Source of the DNA: DASRDU01 sp035560235
Lineage (GTDB): Bacteria; Acidobacteriota; Blastocatellia; RBC074
Reading direction: 5' to 3'
NCBI GenBank assembly: GCA_035560235.1
Contig: DATMAG010000045.1
Coordinates: forward strand, 95,625 to 159,624
DNA length: 64,000 nt
Shown: in pieces, positions 40,932 to 49,616 of the stretch
Position numbering within the stretch: the first letter of the stretch is position 1
Layout: each line of letters opens with the position of its first letter
The notes under the pieces: generated by a model
Told to the model about the DNA's origin: nothing
Seen by the model: only the letters and a program-made list of their open reading frames with translations
Database searches by the model: none
Program-made: the position numbers and the translations under genes

Positions 40932-41357
40932 TCAGCGGGTTGAAATCGGAGTGGCGGTGCTGATGTCGTCAACTGCGTTTTCAAGAATCTGGCCATCGTC
41001 CCGCGCGTAAAAATACTTCAGCCCTGTCTCCTGCGGTGCAGCCTTGATCTGATAGCTTCCGGCTCCGTTCGGCTGCGTGATGGTGAACTGATAATTGTTT
41101 TTGATGCCAGTGAACGAGTTGTCCACCAGGTTTTGCGCGATCAGATCACTCATCAGTCCGTAACTGGCGTTGCCTCCAATGGTGGCCAGATAGGCGGCCT
41201 GGGCAGAAACGAGCTGGCGGACATTGCTGATGGTCGCAGCCTCTCTCGACGTCCGGCGCGCGCTCTGCAGATTCGGAATGGCAATCGCCGCGATAATGCC
41301 GATGATGGTGACGACGAGCAGCAGTTCGATCAGTGAAAAACCTTTCTGCCTGCGCAT
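40932..41357 (-). CDS. pilA: Type IV major pilin-like protein
   Basis: 141 residues. A short leader MRRQKG precedes FSLIELLLVVTIIGIIAAIA, the class III signal cleaved by prepilin peptidase after Gly, with Glu at position 5 of the mature protein. The globular part has no C-terminal Cys pair, as in GspG-like and several non-proteobacterial pilins. AAGGAGG is 4 bp before the ATG. A sigma-54 promoter lies about 65 bp upstream and the activator gene pilR ends 129 bp upstream, so the PilS-PilR pair probably controls it. It is the last gene of the pilus locus. Confidence 0.9.
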   Translation of the reverse strand: MRRQKGFSLIELLLVVTIIGIIAAIAIPNLQSARRTSREAATISNVRQLVSAQAAYLATIGGNASYGLMSDLIAQNLVDNSFTGIKNNYQFTITQPNGAGSYQIKAAPQETGLKYFYARDDGQILENAVDDISTATPISTR

Positions 41358-41422
41358 AATTCCTCCTTCTGGTTATGGCCTGGCTTCCTCATCGGAGCTG
41401 ATGCCCGGGGAACTGACCGGAG

Positions 41423-41438
41423 AGCAAACCTCGTTCCA
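41423..41438 (-). promoter_or_regulatory. Sigma-54 promoter of pilA
   Basis: On the minus strand TGGAACGAGGTTTGCT differs from TGGCAC-N5-TTGCT by one base (A for C at position 4), with GG and GC 12 bp apart. The predicted start near 41412 gives a leader of about 55 nt. An octamer GATGACGC lies about 42 bp upstream of the -24 element (41479-41486) and recurs at the other pilus-linked sigma-54 promoter. Control of pilA by RpoN and PilR is the classical arrangement. Confidence 0.75.
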
Positions 41439-41486
41439 CTATTCAGGCTGGCAGATTGAAGGCTTTTCGCCGCACGCCGCGTCATC

Positions 41487-42899
41487 TCACCGGCGGTTGT
41501 TGGCGGCAATCTCACGCAACTGGCTGGTGATCTGCCGAATGCCGTACTTGTCGAGACAGTGGCGCAGGCTGCGCACGGTCATATGCAGCAGTTCGGCGGC
41601 CCGCGTCTGATTGCCTCCGGTGCGACGCAACGCTTCGAGCAGATAACTCTTTTCCAGTTCGCGCAGGTAGTTTTCCAGATCAATGCCGGTGTCCGGCAGA
41701 TTGAGTTCACCGCTCGCCTGCTGCGGCGAATAACGCAGGATGCGTTCGGGCAGGCGCGATGACTGAATCTCCTCGCTCACTTCGAGCGCGACGGCGCGTT
41801 CGATGGTGTTTTCCAGTTCACGCACGTTGCCGGGCCAGTCGTACTCCTCAAGGTAGCGCATCACTTCCGCCGTGCAGCGCTTGACCGGGTGGCCGGACTG
41901 TGCGGCAAATTTTGTCAGGAAGTGTTGCACTAAATCGGCAATATCCTCGCGGCGCTGCCGGAGCGGCGGCAGTTCGAGCGGAATGACCGAAACGCGATAA
42001 TAAAGGTCTTCGCGGAACTCGCCCGCCTTGACCATCTTTTCCAGGTCGCGGTTGGTCGCCGCAATGATGCGCGTGTCAATCGGAATCTCTTCGGTCCCGC
42101 CAACGCGACGAATGCGCCGTTCCTGCAGGACGCGCAGCAGCTTGACCTGCATCGCCAGGGTCATTTCACCGATTTCATCCAGAAAGATCGTTCCGCTGTC
42201 AGCAGCTTCAAAGAGTCCCTTGCGATTGGTCTGCGCGCCGGTGAAGGCGCCCTTGATGTAACCGAAGAGTTCCGATTCGAGCAGCGTTTCAGTAAATGCG
42301 CCGCAGTTGACCGAGACAAAGGCGCGGTCGCGTCGCGCGCTGAGGTTGTGAATGGCGCGCGCGACGAGTTCCTTGCCGGTGCCGGATTCACCGTTGATCA
42401 GCACGGTGCTCGAATTGGCCGCGACGGTTTCGATCATCTGATAGACAGCCTGCATCTTCGGGCTGCGTCCGATGATGTCGCCGAGCTGACCGCGCCGGTG
42501 CAGTTCGCGTTTGAGCAGCGCGTTCTCCTGTCGCAGATCGCGCTTTTCAAGCGCCTTGTGGACAATCAGCTTGAATTCGTCAACGTCGAAGGGTTTCTGA
42601 ATGAAATCATCGGCTCCGAGCTTGAAGGCTTCGCGGGCGCTGTTGATGGTCGCAAAGGCGGTCATCATGATGACCATCGTGTCGGGCGACTGTTCGCGCA
42701 CGGCCTTGAGCAGTTCGATGCCGTTGAGATCCGGCATCTTCACGTCGGTGATAATCAGGTCGCAGCTGCCCTGCGCCATCGCGGCGAGCGCCTCGCGCCC
42801 GTTGGAGACAGATCTCACCTGGTGGCCCTCGCGCTTGAAGACCAGTTCCAGCAGCTCGCGCATACTTCGCTCGTCATCGGCTACCAGTAATCTCGCCAT
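41487..42899 (-). CDS. pilR: Sigma-54-dependent response regulator PilR
   Basis: 470 residues. The receiver domain carries Asp8/Asp9 and phospho-acceptor Asp52 (LIITDVKMPDLNG). The AAA+ domain has Walker A GESGTGKELVARAIH, the sigma-54-contacting GAFTGA, Walker B SGTIFLDEIGEM and the arginine-finger region RFREDLYYR-like EFREDLYYRVSVIPLELPPL. A Fis-type helix-turn-helix lies at the C terminus (GGNQTRAAELLHMTVRSLRH). It should activate RpoN promoters when phosphorylated by PilS. Encoded between pilS and pilA, with rpoN elsewhere in the window. Confidence 0.95.
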   Translation of the reverse strand: MARLLVADDERSMRELLELVFKREGHQVRSVSNGREALAAMAQGSCDLIITDVKMPDLNGIELLKAVREQSPDTMVIMMTAFATINSAREAFKLGADDFIQKPFDVDEFKLIVHKALEKRDLRQENALLKRELHRRGQLGDIIGRSPKMQAVYQMIETVAANSSTVLINGESGTGKELVARAIHNLSARRDRAFVSVNCGAFTETLLESELFGYIKGAFTGAQTNRKGLFEAADSGTIFLDEIGEMTLAMQVKLLRVLQERRIRRVGGTEEIPIDTRIIAATNRDLEKMVKAGEFREDLYYRVSVIPLELPPLRQRREDIADLVQHFLTKFAAQSGHPVKRCTAEVMRYLEEYDWPGNVRELENTIERAVALEVSEEIQSSRLPERILRYSPQQASGELNLPDTGIDLENYLRELEKSYLLEALRRTGGNQTRAAELLHMTVRSLRHCLDKYGIRQITSQLREIAANNRR

Positions 42900-43092
42900 A
42901 AGCGTTACATCCTGCTCCTGGTTTGTGCCGTGACCGGGCCAGCAGCCAACAGCGGGTTATCAGACAAAGATGATTCAGCGGGTGAGGTAAGGATCAATAA
43001 CGTAGTGTCTGTCATCAGTTCATTTCTGTTTCGGTTCCGGTGCTGCCGGGACACCGGAGGCTGGTTTTGCTTTTTGTTAACGGGTTGTCGGT

Positions 43093-44814
43093 TCAGGCCG
43101 CGACCGGAACCGCTGCTGCTTTCTTCAGCGCCGCCAGTCTGACGGTAATCGCAGTTCCCTGCCCCGGCGCGCTTCTGATTGAAATCCTTCCCTGATGTTC
43201 GTTGATGATCTGATAGACGATGCTCATGCCCAGTCCGGTGCCGCCGGACGAAAACGAACTGAACGGCTCGAAGACCCGTTCGACCTGCTCTTCAGTCATG
43301 CCGATGCCGGTATCGCTGAAGGTGATTTCGATCTGCTCCGGCTGACCTTCGCTGCCTGAACGGCCAATCGAGATGGTCAGCGTTCCGCCTTCCGGCATGG
43401 CTGTGATTGCATTGCGCGACAGGTTCCAGAAGACCTGGCGCAGTTGCCCGGCATCGGCTTCGACCAGTGCTGCCTCAGCCGCCGGGAGCGCCACCAGCCG
43501 GTGACTTTCGCTGCTGATTTCCGAACTGAAACGCAGCAGCGTCATCGTCTCTTCCATCAGATCGTTGAGATCCACCGGTTCCATTTCGGGTCGGCGCGGA
43601 CGCGCATACATCAGGAAGTCGGTGATGATGCGATCGAGCCGGTCTGATTCGCGCAGCACGATGTTCATCAGCTGCTGCTGCTCTTCGCTGAGCGCGATGT
43701 CGCTGCCGAGCACCTGCACCGCGCCGCGCATCGAAGCGAGCGGATTGCGAATCTCGTGCGCAATCGCCGCCGCCACGCGCCCGAGCGCTGCCAGACGGTC
43801 GTGCCGCCGCACCTCGCGTTCGAGTTCCAGCACCTCGGTCAGATCCTGAAACGGCAGGACAAAGCCGGTAATCTCGCCCGTCGTCGTCGTCAGCGGTGAA
43901 ATGCTCAGGCCGACTTCAATCAGCCGCCCGTCCTTGTGGCAGCATTCGACGTTGAGCCGCGACAGGTGATGCCCTGACTGCGAAACTTCAAGACTGCAGT
44001 CGAGCAGGTCGCTGATGTTCGGAATCAGCAGGCTCAGATGCTGGCCGAGCACCTCCTTCGCCCGGTAGCCGGTAATCTCCTCCGCTGCGCGATTGAAGGA
44101 GATGATGTAATGCTTGAGATCGGTCGTCACCAGCCCGCTGCTGATGCTCGCAATGACGCGCTCGCTGAAGGCGCGCAGATCGCTCAGATTGCGATTGGCC
44201 TGAGCCAGATGCTCGTCCGTGCGCGAAAGACGTTCGTGCAGCTGGCTGCCCAGGAAGGCGACCGCCAGAAAGGCGAAGAAGTTGAAGCCGACCGCAGAAC
44301 CGAGCGCGTGCGCCGGAATCGAACCGGCCACGCTGCTGACGCTGAACGGCCACCAGCGACTGTATGCGGCGTAATCCATCAGCCCGTAACAGACGCAGGC
44401 GAAGGCCGTCATCACAAAAGTGCCGCGCCGCGTAAAAAGGCTGCTCGCGATGAAGATGACGATCAGATAGAGCGCCGTGAAGGGCGACTCGATGATCCCG
44501 GTCAGCGAGACCAGCCAGGTGATGAGCAGGATGTCTCCGGCAATCTGGATGTAAGCCTGAATCCGGTGCGCCGCCCAGAAATGCAACAGCAGCGTGTAAA
44601 GGCACGTCAGCCCGCAGGTGATCAGCGTAATGATGACAATCGTACTCAGCCGCGAGACAAGCTGACCCCGCGAGGGCAGGAGCTGATCCATGGCGAAGAC
44701 TGTTCCGAGCAGGAGCAGCACGGCTCCGAGCCGGATCAGAATCAGCCGGGTCAGTCGCTTTCTCAAAGTGTCATCCGCCGTCATCCAGAACGGCATCGCC
44801 AGCCGGTGGTTCAT
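43093..44814 (-). CDS. pilS: Sensor histidine kinase PilS
   Basis: 573 residues. Six membrane helices fill about residues 20-190, followed by a PAS domain (RVIASISSGLVTTDLKHYII, EEITGYRAKEVLGQHLSLLI). The HisKA helix is LAALGRVAAAIAHEIRNPLA with the phosphorylated His. The ATPase domain has the N box FWNLSRNAITAMPEGG, G1 DTGIGMTEEQVER and G2 SGGTGLGMSIVYQIIN. This layout is that of PilS, the partner of PilR. AGAGG precedes the ATG. It starts 11 bp after pilC. The 193-bp gap to pilR has no clear promoter. Confidence 0.93.
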   Translation of the reverse strand: MNHRLAMPFWMTADDTLRKRLTRLILIRLGAVLLLLGTVFAMDQLLPSRGQLVSRLSTIVIITLITCGLTCLYTLLLHFWAAHRIQAYIQIAGDILLITWLVSLTGIIESPFTALYLIVIFIASSLFTRRGTFVMTAFACVCYGLMDYAAYSRWWPFSVSSVAGSIPAHALGSAVGFNFFAFLAVAFLGSQLHERLSRTDEHLAQANRNLSDLRAFSERVIASISSGLVTTDLKHYIISFNRAAEEITGYRAKEVLGQHLSLLIPNISDLLDCSLEVSQSGHHLSRLNVECCHKDGRLIEVGLSISPLTTTTGEITGFVLPFQDLTEVLELEREVRRHDRLAALGRVAAAIAHEIRNPLASMRGAVQVLGSDIALSEEQQQLMNIVLRESDRLDRIITDFLMYARPRRPEMEPVDLNDLMEETMTLLRFSSEISSESHRLVALPAAEAALVEADAGQLRQVFWNLSRNAITAMPEGGTLTISIGRSGSEGQPEQIEITFSDTGIGMTEEQVERVFEPFSSFSSGGTGLGMSIVYQIINEHQGRISIRSAPGQGTAITVRLAALKKAAAVPVAA

Positions 44815-44825
44815 AAGCCTCTGCT

Positions 44826-46055
44826 TCAGTGTCCTCCTGACATCTTGCCGATCAGCGTAAAGAGCGGCAGATACATCGCAATCACGATGCTTCCGATGGT
44901 GACGCCGAGAAAGCCGATCATAATCGGTTCGATCAGCGTCAGCATCTGTTTGACCGCCGCATCCACTTCCTGTTCATAAAAGTCCGCGATCTTGCTGAGC
45001 ATCGCATCCATCGCGCCAGTCTGTTCACCGATGCCGATCATCTGCGCGACCATGTTCGGAAAGACCTGCGTGGCGCGCAGCGGCTCAACAAAGGTCTGTC
45101 CCCGCTCAACGCCCTCGCGCACCTTGTAAATGGCTTCGGTGATGACCACGTTGCCGGCGGTTTTGGCCGTGATGTCGAGCGATTCGAGAATCGGCACGCC
45201 CGAAGAGAGCAGCGTCGAAAGCGTCCGTGAAAAACGCGCGACCGCCACCTTGCGCAGCACCGGCCCGAAGACCGGAGCCTTGAGCATCATCGTGTCAATC
45301 ACCTTTTTGCCGCCCGGTGTGGCGTAATACATCTTCACCGCCCAGACGATGCCGCCGATGAGCATGGCTCCGGCCCACCAGTACGAAGCCATAAAATGGC
45401 TGACCGCGACCACAATGCGCGTCGGCAGCGGCAGCAGTTCGCCAGGCCCGAGCAGTTCCTGGAAGATTTTGGTGAAGGCCGGGATCACGAAGATCATAAT
45501 CACCGCAATCACCAGACACGCGATGACCACAACGGCAGTCGGATAGATCAGCGCGCTCGTGACATCGCTCTTGAGCTTGACGGCCTTTTCAATGTAAGTC
45601 GCCAGCCGGTTCAGAATGGCATCGAGAATACCGCCCGTTTCGCCCGCCGCGACCATATTGGTGTAGAGGCGGTCGAAGGCCTTGGGCTGTTTGGCCATCG
45701 AATCGGCCAGCGTCATGCCGCTTTCGACATCGTTGCGAACGCTGGTGAGCGACTGTTTGAAGAACTTGTTCGGCTGCTGTTCAGCCAGAATGTCGAGGCA
45801 CTGCACCAGCGGCAGCCCGGCATCAATCATGACTGAAAACTGGCGGGTGAAGATGGCCAGCTCCTTGGGCGTGACTTTCTGGCCGATCGAACTGACAAAG
45901 GGCAGCGCCAGTTCCTTGCCCTTTTCGCGCGCGCTGGTCAGGATGACCTGTTCGCGGCGCAGCAGTCGTTCGAGCGCCTCACGGTTGTCTGCCGCCCGTT
46001 CGCCGGTGACGATCTCGTTCATCCGGTTGCGGCCCTTGTAAACAAAAGTCGGCAT
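44826..46055 (-). CDS. pilC: Type IV pilus inner-membrane platform protein PilC
   Basis: 409 residues of the GspF family. Two homologous halves each hold a cytoplasmic helical domain and membrane helices: FTRQFSVMIDAGLPLVQCLD with YIEKAVKLKSDVTSALIYPT, then RFSRTLSTLLSSGVPILESL with IMIGFLGVTIGSIVIAMYLP near the C terminus. It anchors the pilus motors at the inner membrane. GGGAGC precedes the ATG. It follows pilT, separated by a strong hairpin. Confidence 0.95.
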   Translation of the reverse strand: MPTFVYKGRNRMNEIVTGERAADNREALERLLRREQVILTSAREKGKELALPFVSSIGQKVTPKELAIFTRQFSVMIDAGLPLVQCLDILAEQQPNKFFKQSLTSVRNDVESGMTLADSMAKQPKAFDRLYTNMVAAGETGGILDAILNRLATYIEKAVKLKSDVTSALIYPTAVVVIACLVIAVIMIFVIPAFTKIFQELLGPGELLPLPTRIVVAVSHFMASYWWAGAMLIGGIVWAVKMYYATPGGKKVIDTMMLKAPVFGPVLRKVAVARFSRTLSTLLSSGVPILESLDITAKTAGNVVITEAIYKVREGVERGQTFVEPLRATQVFPNMVAQMIGIGEQTGAMDAMLSKIADFYEQEVDAAVKQMLTLIEPIMIGFLGVTIGSIVIAMYLPLFTLIGKMSGGH

Positions 46056-46113
46056 AGTCAGTAGCTCCCTGCTTGTTGCGTGTTGCAGCCTTTGGGTGAA
46101 TGTCTGTCGGTTT

Positions 46114-46150
46114 CGGCTGAGAGGCTCTGCAACCGGCCACCTCTCAGCCG
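46114..46150 (-). terminator. Intercistronic hairpin between pilT and pilC
   Basis: A perfect 11-bp stem CGGCTGAGAGG (46114-46124) / CCTCTCAGCCG (46140-46150) with a 15-nt loop lies just after the pilT stop. No T-run follows on the minus strand, so it may protect the pilT message or reduce read-through into pilC. Confidence 0.45.
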
Positions 46151-46160
46151 GAACGCGGCG

Positions 46161-47345
46161 CTATCTTCCGAATCGCCCCGAAGAAGAGGCGCCGGACGGA
46201 GTCAGCGGGCGGGAGCCAAATGACCCGGCAGCTCCATTCGGCCCCGGCGTGGCTGTGGCATTCACACCGGAACCGCGATTGATCAGATCCTGCAATTCAT
46301 CAGGATTGGACGAACGCTGAAGCGCCATCTCGAGCGTGATGTGCTTCTGAAAATAGAGCGTCGCCAGCGACTGATTGAAGGTCTGCATGCCATATTTTTC
46401 CTGGCCGGTCTGCATCATGCCGTAGATCTGATGCACCTTGTCCTCGCGGATCAGATTGCGGATGGCGACGTTGGGCACCAGAATCTCCATCGCCATCACA
46501 CGCCCCTGCCCGTTCGCCTTCGGAATCAGCGTCTGACAGAGAATGCCTTCCAGCACGAGACTCAGCTGTGCGCGAATCTGCGCCTGCTGATGCGAGGGAA
46601 ACACGTCAATGATGCGGTTGATCGTTGAGTAGGCCGAGTTCGTGTGCAGCGTGCCGAACGTCAGGTGACCGGTTTCAGCAATGCGCAGCGCGGCTTCGAT
46701 GGTTTCAAGGTCGCGCATTTCGCCGATCAGCACCACGTCCGGATCCTGGCGCAGCGCGGCGCGCAGCGAATTCGTAAAACCATGCGTGTCGGCGTGCACC
46801 TCGCGCTGATTGACCAGACATTTCTTGTGCTGGTGCAGAAATTCAATCGGGTCTTCGATCGTCAGAATGTGGTCGTGCCGCTCGCTGTTGATCTTGTCGA
46901 GCATCGCCGCGAGCGTCGTTGATTTGCCGGAGCCGGTCGGCCCGGTCACGAGAATCAGCCCGCGCGGCTTTTCGCACAGCTTCGCCACCGTCGCGGGCAG
47001 CCCGAGCGCCTGAAACGATTTGATCTCGTAGGGAATCGCGCGAAAGACCGCGCCGACCGCGCCGCGCTGATTGAAGAGATTGGCGCGGAATCGCGACATG
47101 CCCTTGAGACCGAATGAGAAGTCGAGTTCGAGGTCTTCCTCGAACCGGTGCTTCTGCGCGTCGGTCAGCACCGAGTAGGCCAGTTGCTTCGTGTCGGCTG
47201 CCGTCAGCGGCTGAAAATCGAGCGGCCGCAGGTGCCCGTGCACGCGCACCTGCGGCGGCGAATTGGTCGTGATGTGCAGGTCTGAGCCTCCCATTTCGAT
47301 CATCTTGCTCAGGAGATCAGACAAACTGAGGTTCGGATTCGACAT
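46161..47345 (-). CDS. pilT: Type IV pilus retraction ATPase PilT
   Basis: 394 residues. It starts NLSLSDLLSKMIEMGGSDLH and has Walker A GPTGSGKSTTLAAMLDKINS, the Asp box TIEDPIEFLHQHKKCLVNQR, Walker B LRQDPDVVLIGEMRDLETIE and the His box GHLTFGTLHTNSAYSTINRI. The C-terminal AIRNLIRE motif typical of PilT is present (NVAIRNLIREDKVHQIYGMM). The last 40 residues are a Gly/Pro/Ser-rich tail (ATPGPNGAAGSFGSRPL). It powers pilus retraction. It lies between pilB and pilC; a family D inverted repeat separates it from pilB. Confidence 0.96.
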   Translation of the reverse strand: MSNPNLSLSDLLSKMIEMGGSDLHITTNSPPQVRVHGHLRPLDFQPLTAADTKQLAYSVLTDAQKHRFEEDLELDFSFGLKGMSRFRANLFNQRGAVGAVFRAIPYEIKSFQALGLPATVAKLCEKPRGLILVTGPTGSGKSTTLAAMLDKINSERHDHILTIEDPIEFLHQHKKCLVNQREVHADTHGFTNSLRAALRQDPDVVLIGEMRDLETIEAALRIAETGHLTFGTLHTNSAYSTINRIIDVFPSHQQAQIRAQLSLVLEGILCQTLIPKANGQGRVMAMEILVPNVAIRNLIREDKVHQIYGMMQTGQEKYGMQTFNQSLATLYFQKHITLEMALQRSSNPDELQDLINRGSGVNATATPGPNGAAGSFGSRPLTPSGASSSGRFGR

Positions 47346-47422
47346 AGTTACATCTTCAGGTTTAAGCCTGCGATCCGGGACCTGACATCTGGCAGGGCGA
47401 ATGATTGCAGCGTTGCGAGCGC

Positions 47423-47527
47423 AGACTGCAGATTGAAATCCGGGCTGATTGATAATTGCAGTGATGAGATCAGAACAAAGCCAGCATTACATGAAGTCCG
47501 TAATCTCAAATCTGCAATCTGCAGTCT
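47423..47527. repeat. Inverted repeat between pilB and pilT (family D)
   Basis: A 13-bp arm AGACTGCAGATTG (47423-47435) is repeated in perfect inverted form at 47515-47527, within heptamer-like units AATCTGC-AATCTGC-AGTCTAC. The right arm overlaps the pilB stop codon. The loop is 79 nt. The gap (47346-47525) shows no clear promoter for pilT. Confidence 0.6.
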
Positions 47528-49376
47528 ACTTGACTGTTTCTCTCAGGACTTCTTCAGCGGTAGTGATGCCCTGGCGCATCTTTTCCAGGCCGCTCGCGCG
47601 CAGGGTGATCATGCCTTCCTCGATGGCCTTCTTGCGCAATTCCAGCGCCGAGGCGCCAACGAGAATCAGTTCCTTCAGTTCATCGGTGACTTCCATCACT
47701 TCGTACAGACCGACGCGGCCCTTGTAGCCGGTGTTGTTGCACACGCCACAGCCCCGGCCCTTGTAAGTTTTGAGTGAATGAGCCTCTTCAGGCGCGAAAC
47801 CCAGATCAATGAGCGCCTGCGGCGGCGTGTGAACCTCCTCCTTGCACTCCTTGCAGATGCGGCGAATCAGGCGCTGCGCCTGAATCAGGTTGACTGACGT
47901 GGCCACCAGAAACGGTTCAATACCCATATTCATCAGGCGTGAGACCGTCGAAGGCGCATCGTTCGTGTGGAGCGTCGAAAGCACCAGATGCCCGGTCAGC
48001 GCGGCTTTGATCGCAATTTCAGCCGTCTCGAAGTCACGAATTTCACCAACCAGAATGATGTTCGGGTCCTGGCGCAGAAACGACCGCAGCGCAGCGGCGA
48101 AATTCAGTCCGATCTGATCCTTGATCTGCACCTGGTTGATGCCCGGCAGGTTGAATTCAACCGGGTCTTCCGCCGTCATAATGTTGGTGTCCGGCTGATT
48201 GAGCGATTGCAGCGCTGAATAAAGCGTGTTCGTTTTACCCGATCCGGTCGGCCCCGTAACGAGCACCATCCCGAACGGCTTTGAAATATTGCGCTTGAAT
48301 TTTTCAAGGCTCGAAGTCTCAAAACCGAGCTTCGTCATATCAAGCATCAGCTTCTCTTTGTCGAGCAGGCGCAGCACCACTTTTTCGCCAAACAATGTCG
48401 GCAGCGACGAGACGCGAAAATCGAGTTCGCGCGAACGGCCCTCGAACTTGAGCTTGATCTTGATGCGCCCGTCCTGCGGCAGGCGTTTTTCCGAAATGTC
48501 GAGCTTCGACATGATCTTGATGCGCGAGGTGAGCGCATCCTTCATCTTGAGCGGCGGCGCCATAATGTTGTAGAGCACGCCGTCAATGCGGAACCGCACG
48601 CGGAACTCTTTTTCGTAAGGTTCGATGTGAATGTCCGAAGCGCCGCGCCGCAGCGATTCGACCAGAATCATATTGACCAGCCGCACAACCGGCGCTTCGC
48701 CCGATGAGCGTTCGAGCGAGTTGAGGTCAATCTCCTCCTGCTCTTCCATCAGTTCCAGCGATTCGGAATCCCGGTCAAGATCGCTGAAGGCCGATTCAAA
48801 ATCAGGCGTCGCCAGATCGTCATTGGTCAGCGCGGCAGGCGTATCATCAAATCGCTGCTCTTCGCCAATAAAGCCGCCGATTCCGGCGACCTTGCCATTC
48901 GGCAGCGCAGTTCCTTCAGCCCCGGCAGCCTTCGCCAGTTCAACGCCTCTGGCCCCGCTGTAGGCCTGCTCAATGGCGCGCAGAATGCTCATCTCCGACG
49001 CGACGACCGGCTCGATGTTGAAGCCGGTGATGAACTTGATGTCATCCATCGCGTAGAAATTGGTCGGGTCCGACATCGCCAGCTTCAGCGTCATCTCCTG
49101 GCGCGAAACGGGCAGCACGGAATGCTTGAGCGCCACTTCGCGCGGCACCAGCCGGACGACATTCTGATCCAGTTCGGCCTTTGACAGATCAACCGCCGGT
49201 ACCCCGTACTGTCGGCTCAGCACGGCTGTGATCTGCTCATCCGTGACAATGCCCAGCCTGACCAGATTGTTGCCCAGTTTCCCTCCATTGAGCCGCTGAT
49301 AATCGAGAACGTCCTTGAGCTGCTGAGGAGTGATGAGTTGCGCACGGATGAGGATTTCGCCCAGCTTTCCCGACAT
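47526..49376 (-). CDS. pilB: Type IV pilus assembly ATPase PilB
   Basis: 616 residues. The N-terminal T2SSE domain (LGEILIRAQLITPQQLKDVL) is followed by the motor domain with the Arg-rich IHIEPYEKEFRVRFRIDGVL, Walker A GPTGSGKTNTLYSALQSLNQ, Asp box TAEDPVEFNLPGINQVQ, Walker B DPNIILVGEIRDFETAEIA and His box LVLSTLHTNDAPSTV. The zinc tetracysteine is CKEC then CGVC. The N-terminal family may bind c-di-GMP in some MshE/PilB proteins; here the motif is not obvious. It powers pilus extension. A strong sigma-70-type promoter lies about 100 bp upstream, so it is probably the first gene of pilB-pilT-pilC-pilS-pilR. Confidence 0.96.
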   Translation of the reverse strand: MSGKLGEILIRAQLITPQQLKDVLDYQRLNGGKLGNNLVRLGIVTDEQITAVLSRQYGVPAVDLSKAELDQNVVRLVPREVALKHSVLPVSRQEMTLKLAMSDPTNFYAMDDIKFITGFNIEPVVASEMSILRAIEQAYSGARGVELAKAAGAEGTALPNGKVAGIGGFIGEEQRFDDTPAALTNDDLATPDFESAFSDLDRDSESLELMEEQEEIDLNSLERSSGEAPVVRLVNMILVESLRRGASDIHIEPYEKEFRVRFRIDGVLYNIMAPPLKMKDALTSRIKIMSKLDISEKRLPQDGRIKIKLKFEGRSRELDFRVSSLPTLFGEKVVLRLLDKEKLMLDMTKLGFETSSLEKFKRNISKPFGMVLVTGPTGSGKTNTLYSALQSLNQPDTNIMTAEDPVEFNLPGINQVQIKDQIGLNFAAALRSFLRQDPNIILVGEIRDFETAEIAIKAALTGHLVLSTLHTNDAPSTVSRLMNMGIEPFLVATSVNLIQAQRLIRRICKECKEEVHTPPQALIDLGFAPEEAHSLKTYKGRGCGVCNNTGYKGRVGLYEVMEVTDELKELILVGASALELRKKAIEEGMITLRASGLEKMRQGITTAEEVLRETVK

Positions 49377-49472
49377 GAACTACTGCTCCGAAAACGCTGG
49401 GGCAAGCGCCTGTTAGATAAGGACTTGAGGGACGCTGCCGGAAGGTTTCAACAACGTCTAAAAGCGGGCGCT

Positions 49473-49501
49473 ATCGTAAGTCACGTGACAGTTACTGTCA
49501 A
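49473..49501 (-). promoter_or_regulatory. Sigma-70-type promoter of pilB with two palindromes
   Basis: On the minus strand TTGACA (49496-49501) and TACGAT (49473-49478) are separated by exactly 17 bp. Two palindromes lie over the -35 and spacer: TGACAGT-A-ACTGTCA (49486-49500) and GTCACGTGAC (49480-49489). They share four bases. This is a place where a dimeric repressor would block polymerase. The leader would be about 90 nt. The rest of the 240-bp gap holds nothing else I can support. Confidence 0.65.
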
Positions 49502-49616
49502 GAAAAATGACAAAAGTTGTTTTTCTGCCGGAAGTTCTGAAAACAGGTCAGGGATGACAGCGGTGAGGAGTCTGAAAGCACGGTACTGGCAGGCATTTTG
49601 CGCGTTGCCGGGTGGT

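Noticed and set aside
49587..49601. Plus-strand TGGCAGGCATTTTGC with sigma-54 spacing
   Set aside because: It points into the 3' end of the minus-strand kinase-like gene with no gene or terminator-bounded RNA downstream on the plus strand, and its -24 half is weaker than the three accepted sites.
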